Source: Microbulbifer hainanensis (GTDB lineage Bacteria > Pseudomonadota > Gammaproteobacteria > Pseudomonadales > Cellvibrionaceae). From it: DNA of 64,000 bases. The translations under genes were made by a program, and so were the position numbers. Below are positions 59,360 to 64,000 of this stretch, piece by piece. The stretch covers positions 124,001 to 188,000 of the forward strand of contig NZ_JACZCR010000047.1 of the NCBI RefSeq assembly GCF_014904735.1. The letters run 5' to 3'. Under the pieces are notes generated by a model. It was not told where the DNA came from and did not search any database. It saw only the letters and a list, made by a program, of their open reading frames with translations. Positions within the stretch are counted from its first letter, which is position 1; every line of letters begins with the position of its first letter.

Positions 59360-61276
59360 ATGGACATTAAAAAATTTCGTTTAACGCTGCTCGCCGCCCT
59401 GTTCGGCTCGCTGCTGCTGGCCGGCTGTGACCAGGGGCAGGACAAGGCAGCCAACGAGCCACAGGTCAAAGCGGGGGAGAAAAGCGCCCAGTCCCAGGCC
59501 GGTGAGAGCGCCAGCCAAACAGAGGCAGCAACCAGTACTGGCGATCCCCAGGTCATTGCCCAGGCCAACCAGCTGTTTGAAGACCAGTTCCAGGAGCTGC
59601 TCGCGCGCAGTCCGGAATTCGAAACAGCTCTGGGAATCAAGAAAAACTACGGCAAGTGGGACGACCTGTCGGACGAATTCTCCGCGGAAACGCACCAGAT
59701 CAAGCAGCGTCAACTGACAGAGCTGGAGAAACTCGATCCAGCCAAGCTGGACGCCCCCACGCGCCTGAGCCTCGAACTGGCCAAAGACAACCTGAAGATG
59801 GATATCGCGGGTTACAAGTGGCGGCTGTACAACTATCCGGTCAACCAGATGTTCGGTACCCACTCCGACGTGCCGTCACTGCTGATCAACCAGCACCGCG
59901 TCGACGATGTCAGCGATGCCCAGGCCTATATCGCCCGCCTGAACGCCCTGCCCCAGCACTTCGACCAGTTGATTGCCGGCATCAAGGAACGCGCGGACAA
60001 GGGCATCATTGCCCCCAAATTCGTTTTTCCCTATGTCATCAGCGACAGCAAAAACCTGATCCGCGGCGCACCGTTTGACGACGGCGAAGACAGTACCCTG
60101 TTTGCCGACTTCAAGGGCAAGGTGGACAAGCTCAATATCGACGCGAAACAGAAAGAGCAGCTGATCGCCGATGGCAAAAAAGCGCTGCAGGAAAGCATGC
60201 AACCCGCTTATGAAAGCCTGATTGCCTATCTCGGCGAGCTGCAAAAACAGGCCACCACTGACGATGGCGCCTGGAAATTCCCCGACGGCAACGACTTCTA
60301 TAATTTTGCCCTGAAGCGCACCACCACGACCGACCTGACCGCCGAACAGATTCACGAGATCGGCCTCAAGGAAGTCAAGCGCATTCACGATGAGATGCGT
60401 GGCATCATGAAGGAGGTGAATTTTGACGGCAGTCTGCAGGACTTCTTCAAGTTCATGCGCACCGACGCGCAATTTTACTACCCGAACACCGACGAGGGCC
60501 GCAAACGCTACCTGAAAGAAGCCACCGCGGTGATTGACGATATGAAGGCGCACCTCGATGAGCTTTTCATTACCAAGCCCAAAGCCGATCTGGTGGTCAA
60601 AGCGGTAGAGCCCTACCGGGAAAAATCTGCCGGCAAAGCGTTCTACGAGCGCCCCGCCCCGGACGGTTCCCGTCCCGGTATCTACTACGCCAATCTCTAC
60701 AACATGAAGGATATGCCCACCTACCAGATGGAGGCGCTCGCCTATCACGAGGGTATTCCCGGCCACCATATGCAGATTTCCATCGCCCAGGAACTGAAGG
60801 ATATTCCGAAGTTTCGCAAATTCGGCGGATACACGGCCTATGTAGAGGGTTGGGGGCTTTATTCAGAGCTGACACCGAAGGAAATCGGCTTCTACAAGGA
60901 TCCGTATTCGGACTTCGGCCGCCTCGCGATGGAACTGTGGCGGGCCGCCCGCCTGGTCGTAGACACAGGTATTCACCACAAGAAGTGGACGCGCGAACAG
61001 GCGATCGACTGGCTGTCCGAAAACACCCCCAACCCCAAAGGGGATGTGGTCAAGGCCATCGAGCGCTACATCGTCATGCCCTCCCAGGCGACCGCCTACA
61101 AGATCGGCATGCTGAAGATTCTCGAATTGCGCAAGAAAGCCAAAAATGAGTTGGGTGACCAGTTCGATATCCGGGCCTTCCACGACACGATTCTGGCCAA
61201 CGGTGCGGTACCGCTGGATGTACTGGAAGAACTGGTGGACAAGTGGATCGCCGAGGTCAAAACTCAGCAGGCATAA
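59360..61276 (+). CDS. DUF885 lipoprotein, putative metal-dependent carboxypeptidase
   Basis: 638 residues. The ATG at 59360 has GTGGAGAAG upstream. A lipoprotein signal ends in LLAGC (Cys24 or near), and an Ala/Gln/Glu-rich linker precedes the catalytic domain. The family's zinc motif appears as YHEGIPGHH at about 462-470, with the downstream GGYTAYVEGWGLYSE block giving a further Glu. DUF885 proteins are considered membrane or periplasmic M2/M32-like peptidases; the substrate is unknown. Confidence 0.88.
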   Translation: MDIKKFRLTLLAALFGSLLLAGCDQGQDKAANEPQVKAGEKSAQSQAGESASQTEAATSTGDPQVIAQANQLFEDQFQELLARSPEFETALGIKKNYGKWDDLSDEFSAETHQIKQRQLTELEKLDPAKLDAPTRLSLELAKDNLKMDIAGYKWRLYNYPVNQMFGTHSDVPSLLINQHRVDDVSDAQAYIARLNALPQHFDQLIAGIKERADKGIIAPKFVFPYVISDSKNLIRGAPFDDGEDSTLFADFKGKVDKLNIDAKQKEQLIADGKKALQESMQPAYESLIAYLGELQKQATTDDGAWKFPDGNDFYNFALKRTTTTDLTAEQIHEIGLKEVKRIHDEMRGIMKEVNFDGSLQDFFKFMRTDAQFYYPNTDEGRKRYLKEATAVIDDMKAHLDELFITKPKADLVVKAVEPYREKSAGKAFYERPAPDGSRPGIYYANLYNMKDMPTYQMEALAYHEGIPGHHMQISIAQELKDIPKFRKFGGYTAYVEGWGLYSELTPKEIGFYKDPYSDFGRLAMELWRAARLVVDTGIHHKKWTREQAIDWLSENTPNPKGDVVKAIERYIVMPSQATAYKIGMLKILELRKKAKNELGDQFDIRAFHDTILANGAVPLDVLEELVDKWIAEVKTQQA

Positions 61277-61297
61277 ACTGACGTTATCGACCGTTTA

Positions 61298-61320
61298 AAA
61301 GGGCCGCATTGCGGCCCTTT
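61298..61320. terminator. Terminator between the DUF885 and uspE-like genes
   Basis: AAAGGGCCGC-ATT-GCGGCCCTTT is a perfect 10-base stem with a T-rich flank (TTTCTTATTTT) on the plus strand. It lies between convergent genes and may serve both. Confidence 0.85.
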
Positions 61321-61362
61321 CTTATTTTGACACTGATGTGTGACAGCTGCCCTGGCAGCCCT

Positions 61363-62298
61363 TCAGGGCTTGACCGGTGAAACGAATTCATCCGGTTTTA
61401 ATGCCAGTAGTGAACAGCTCACCTTCTGCAGGATATTTTCCGCCGTATTGCCCATGATGAACCCGGGTATCCCCGTGCGCGCTAACGTGCCCATGACCAG
61501 GATGTCGAAGTGGCGTTCCTCGATCAGCTGGGGGATAAACCGCTCCGCCTGGGCGATGGCGTGGTGGATTTCCATGGCGCCGCCGATACCCGCCTCCTGA
61601 ATCAGTGCATCCAGCTTGCTGCGATGGCTGGAGCCGGCGCGTTCGATAATCCGTTCCAGTTCTTCATCGGAAACATTGATCGGCACATGGTGGCGCAGGT
61701 ATGCATCTACGTCGTATTCCCAGCAAGAAACCACGTGCAGCGTGCCACTGCAGGTGTCCGCCAGATCCCGGGACAACCGCAACAGCCGAATGGAAAGGTT
61801 GCGGTCTTCGACACTCTCGCTCTCCGGGTCGATCGCCACCACCACATTGATCTCGGCGCGAGGGCGACGAATCGGGCGACATAGCCACACCGGGCTCGGG
61901 CACTTGCGCAGTAACTCCATATCCATGGCGCGAAAGCCACTGCGACGTTGTTTGCCCTCGACTTGTTTGACGACCAGGTCGAATCCCTCGCGCTGTACCC
62001 GCCGGATGACGCGCTCAGCCGGTGTGCTGCCGCAATTCACGGAGATCGACACGGGCAGCCCCTCTTCGCTGAGTTCCAGATTGACCCGCACTTTACGCAG
62101 CGTGTCCTCGACATGGTTTTTCAGGCCTTCGATATAGGCCCCCCGGTACTCTTCGAATTCACCGGGCAGGCTCGGGCACACGACTTCGACTTCCAGCGTG
62201 GCGCCACTGTAATCTGCCACAGCGGCAGCCTGCATCAAGCCGTCGCTCTCATCGCCAACCCCGTGGCTGACAAACAAAATGTTATGAAAATTCCGCAT
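61363..62298 (-). CDS. Universal stress protein, UspE-like with two Usp domains
   Basis: About 311 residues from the ATG at 62298 (CAGGG upstream); a longer frame would add 25 residues without family support. Two Usp domains in tandem: 1-150 (MRNFHNILFVSHG) and 155-300 (AEINVVVAIDPESESVEDRN, ILVMGTLARTGIPGFIMGNT). The second has the GxxGxxxxxxG[ST] ATP-type motif in GTLARTGIPGFIMGNTAE. UspE-like proteins are linked to stress and motility. Confidence 0.88.
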   Translation of the reverse strand: MRNFHNILFVSHGVGDESDGLMQAAAVADYSGATLEVEVVCPSLPGEFEEYRGAYIEGLKNHVEDTLRKVRVNLELSEEGLPVSISVNCGSTPAERVIRRVQREGFDLVVKQVEGKQRRSGFRAMDMELLRKCPSPVWLCRPIRRPRAEINVVVAIDPESESVEDRNLSIRLLRLSRDLADTCSGTLHVVSCWEYDVDAYLRHHVPINVSDEELERIIERAGSSHRSKLDALIQEAGIGGAMEIHHAIAQAERFIPQLIEERHFDILVMGTLARTGIPGFIMGNTAENILQKVSCSLLALKPDEFVSPVKP

Positions 62299-62431
62299 AA
62301 CAAAACCCTGAAGCCAATATTCCAATGAATTAAAAACTTTCCCGGCATCCACTTTTAACTCTAGCTGCCACAATTGTTTCAGTGGCTCAGCAATCTGCCC
62401 GCAGAGCCAGCCGGTCTAGGGAAGGAATATC

Positions 62432-63946
62432 GTGGCATTCGGACAACTGCGCGCTTTCCGTATGGGTATTGATACTCACGAGGAACCGATCGTGTTTATG
62501 CGCGACGATTGCGCCATCTGCCACGCCGAGGGTTTCACCGCCAATACCCGCCTGCAGATCCGCGCCGGCGATCGCAGCCTGATCGCCACGTTGAACATGG
62601 TCAGCGCATCGATGCTTCCGGAAGGCGCCATCGGCTTTTCCGAGAGCAGCTGGCAGTTTTTACGGCTGGAAGCGGAACAGCGGGTACGGGTACGCCATAC
62701 ACCGATCGTCCATTCCCTCAGCGCGCTGCGCAAAAAGATCTATGGTCACGAGCTGAATGCGATGGAAATCCAATCCATCATTCGCGATATCAATCACCGC
62801 CTGTATGCGGACATAGAAATTGCCAGCTTCCTGACCGCCTGTGCCGGCGAGCGCCTGAATACCGCCGAGGTGATCGCGCTGACCCGGGCCATGGTCGGCG
62901 CAGGCAAGACCATCCACTGGCCCAATTACACCCGGATTTTCGATAAACACTGCATCGGCGGCCTGCCGGGTAATCGCACGACGCCGATCGTGATTGCCAT
63001 CGTGAGTGCCGCCGGTCTCGTGATCCCGAAAACCTCCTCGCGCGCGATCACCTCGCCGGCCGGCACTGCCGACACCATGGAGGTGTTGACCGAAGTCGAC
63101 CTGACACTGGAACAGCTACAGGATGTCGTCAATAAAACCGGCGCCAGCCTGGCGGCCGGCGGTCGCGTCGGACTCAGTCCGACCGACGAGCTTCTGATCC
63201 GAATTGAGCGCGCACTCGATCTGGACAGCGAGGGACAGTTGGTGGCCTCGGTACTGTCGAAAAAAATTGCCGCGGGCGCCAATCATATCCTTATCGATAT
63301 GCCCGTGGGCCCTACTGCCAAATTGCGTAGCCGTGCCCAGGCGGAGCGCCTGACCGGCCTGTTTCACGCTGTCGCCGCAGCACTGCAACTGCAGCTGCGC
63401 TGCGTCATCACCGACGGTACCCAGGCCATCGGCGACGGCATAGGCCCTACGGAAGAGGCCCGCGACGTTCTCGCCGTTCTGCAAAACCGCGCGGATGCCC
63501 CGGCGGATCTCGCCGAGCGCGCACTTTTTCTCGCCGGCGAATTACTGTCGATGCATTCTGGAGAAGTGGAAAGTACCACTGAAGCCACAGCACGGGCGCG
63601 GGAAATCCTCACTTCCGGTCGGGCCTGGGAGCAGTTCCGGCGCATCTGCATCGCCCAGGGTGGGCTGAAAGAGATTATCGAGGCACCGCACCACGTAGAG
63701 TTGCGCTCCAATCGCAGCGGACAGTTACTGTCGATGGACAACCGCCGTCTGGCACAACTGGCCAAGCTGGCCGGTGCCCCCTCCTCTGCGGCGGCCGGCC
63801 TGCGCCTGCGGGTCAAGGTCGGCACCACCATCACCAGCGGCCAGCCACTCGCCACGCTCTACGCGGATACCGTCGGCGAACTGGCCTACGCGCGGGACTA
63901 TTTTCGCGAAAACCGCGATCTGTTCGAAATCGGAGCCTCACCGTGA
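62432..63946 (+). CDS. Thymidine/AMP phosphorylase family enzyme (TPase-like, long form)
   Basis: 504 residues with a GTG start. It has an N-terminal extension of about 85 residues with CAICHAEGF, as in archaeal AMP phosphorylases. The phosphate and nucleoside motifs KHCIGGLPGNRTTP (172-185) and SSRAITSPAGTADTMEVL are present. Archaeal relatives split AMP to adenine and ribose 1,5-bisphosphate; the bacterial substrate is not fixed. Its stop overlaps the start of a PRPP-synthetase-like gene. Confidence 0.88.
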   Translation: MAFGQLRAFRMGIDTHEEPIVFMRDDCAICHAEGFTANTRLQIRAGDRSLIATLNMVSASMLPEGAIGFSESSWQFLRLEAEQRVRVRHTPIVHSLSALRKKIYGHELNAMEIQSIIRDINHRLYADIEIASFLTACAGERLNTAEVIALTRAMVGAGKTIHWPNYTRIFDKHCIGGLPGNRTTPIVIAIVSAAGLVIPKTSSRAITSPAGTADTMEVLTEVDLTLEQLQDVVNKTGASLAAGGRVGLSPTDELLIRIERALDLDSEGQLVASVLSKKIAAGANHILIDMPVGPTAKLRSRAQAERLTGLFHAVAAALQLQLRCVITDGTQAIGDGIGPTEEARDVLAVLQNRADAPADLAERALFLAGELLSMHSGEVESTTEATARAREILTSGRAWEQFRRICIAQGGLKEIIEAPHHVELRSNRSGQLLSMDNRRLAQLAKLAGAPSSAAAGLRLRVKVGTTITSGQPLATLYADTVGELAYARDYFRENRDLFEIGASP

Positions 63947-64000
63947 AGCCACTACTATTCACGCTGGAAGCCGGGCTGCCACTGTTCCAGCCGCTCTGTC
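63943..64000 (+). CDS. Start of a PRPP-synthetase-like gene, cut by the window
   Basis: A GTG at 63943 overlaps the previous stop (GTGA) and opens KPLLFTLEAGLPLFQPLC, resembling the N-terminus of ribose-phosphate pyrophosphokinase paralogues found beside TPase-like genes. Only 19 residues are seen, so the call rests on this start and the neighbour. Confidence 0.55.
   Translation, partial: MKPLLFTLEAGLPLFQPLC

Overview
The window reads as chromosome of a moderately GC-rich marine-type gammaproteobacterium. Gene content and order closely follow a block known from Pseudomonas (sspB to gatB, roughly PA4427-PA4484 in P. aeruginosa as I remember it). Several departures from that order (a fused cytochrome b/c1, a one-chain sulfate adenylyltransferase where cysDN sits, no mlaFED/mlaB) suggest a relative such as Microbulbifer/Cellvibrionales; that placement is inference. 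I see no rRNA, tRNA, CRISPR array, prophage or insertion sequence. Nearly every gene is a recognisable housekeeping or envelope gene.

Layout. 1-6960 (minus strand) is an accessory envelope block: a ColRS-like two-component pair, then eptA, a PAP2 phosphatase, a four-repeat membrane protein, a diguanylate cyclase and a partial Yip1-family protein. A site close to the ColR consensus lies between the kinase gene and eptA. 7092-13535 (minus) holds sspBA, the cytochrome bc1 genes (petA plus fused petBC), rpsI-rplM and zapE. 13700-21043 holds zapG, sat, degS/algW and the mlaC-ibaG-murA-hisG-hisD run. 21433-30907 (plus) is the LPS export, sigma-54 and PTS-Ntr cluster: kdsD-kdsC-lptC-lptA-lptB-rpoN-hpf-ptsN-rapZ-npr-mgtE-darP. 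31146-41709 (minus) has a membrane protein of unknown function, a lipoprotein MsrB, yhdP, rng, maf and mreDCB. 42133-45401 (plus) is gatCAB.

45613-64000 is a looser set: an acyl-CoA synthetase, a periplasmic amidase, a PA4642-like protein, a CysZ-like protein, a LysR/NHL-propeller divergent pair, a small isomerase, class I fumarase, a P-type proton ATPase, a coiled-coil membrane protein, sodB, a DUF885 lipoprotein, a UspE-like protein, and an AMP/thymidine phosphorylase followed by the start of a PRPP-synthetase-like gene.

How it works together. Much of the window builds or guards the envelope: LPS precursor and transport genes (kdsD, kdsC, lptCAB), lipid A decoration (eptA and PAP2 under a ColRS-like pair), peptidoglycan and shape (murA, mreBCD), outer-membrane lipid movement (mlaC, yhdP) and stress sensing (degS/algW). 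The rest covers respiration (petA/petBC, fumarase), sulfur assimilation (sat, cysZ-like), translation (rplM, rpsI, gatCAB, hpf, darP) and nitrogen-PTS regulation. I did not find a clearly new multi-gene system. The strongest unusual points are the petB-petC fusion with extra membrane segments, the stripped mla locus, the apparent AUU start of mreC, sat replacing cysDN in place, and the phosphorylase/PRPP-synthetase pair.
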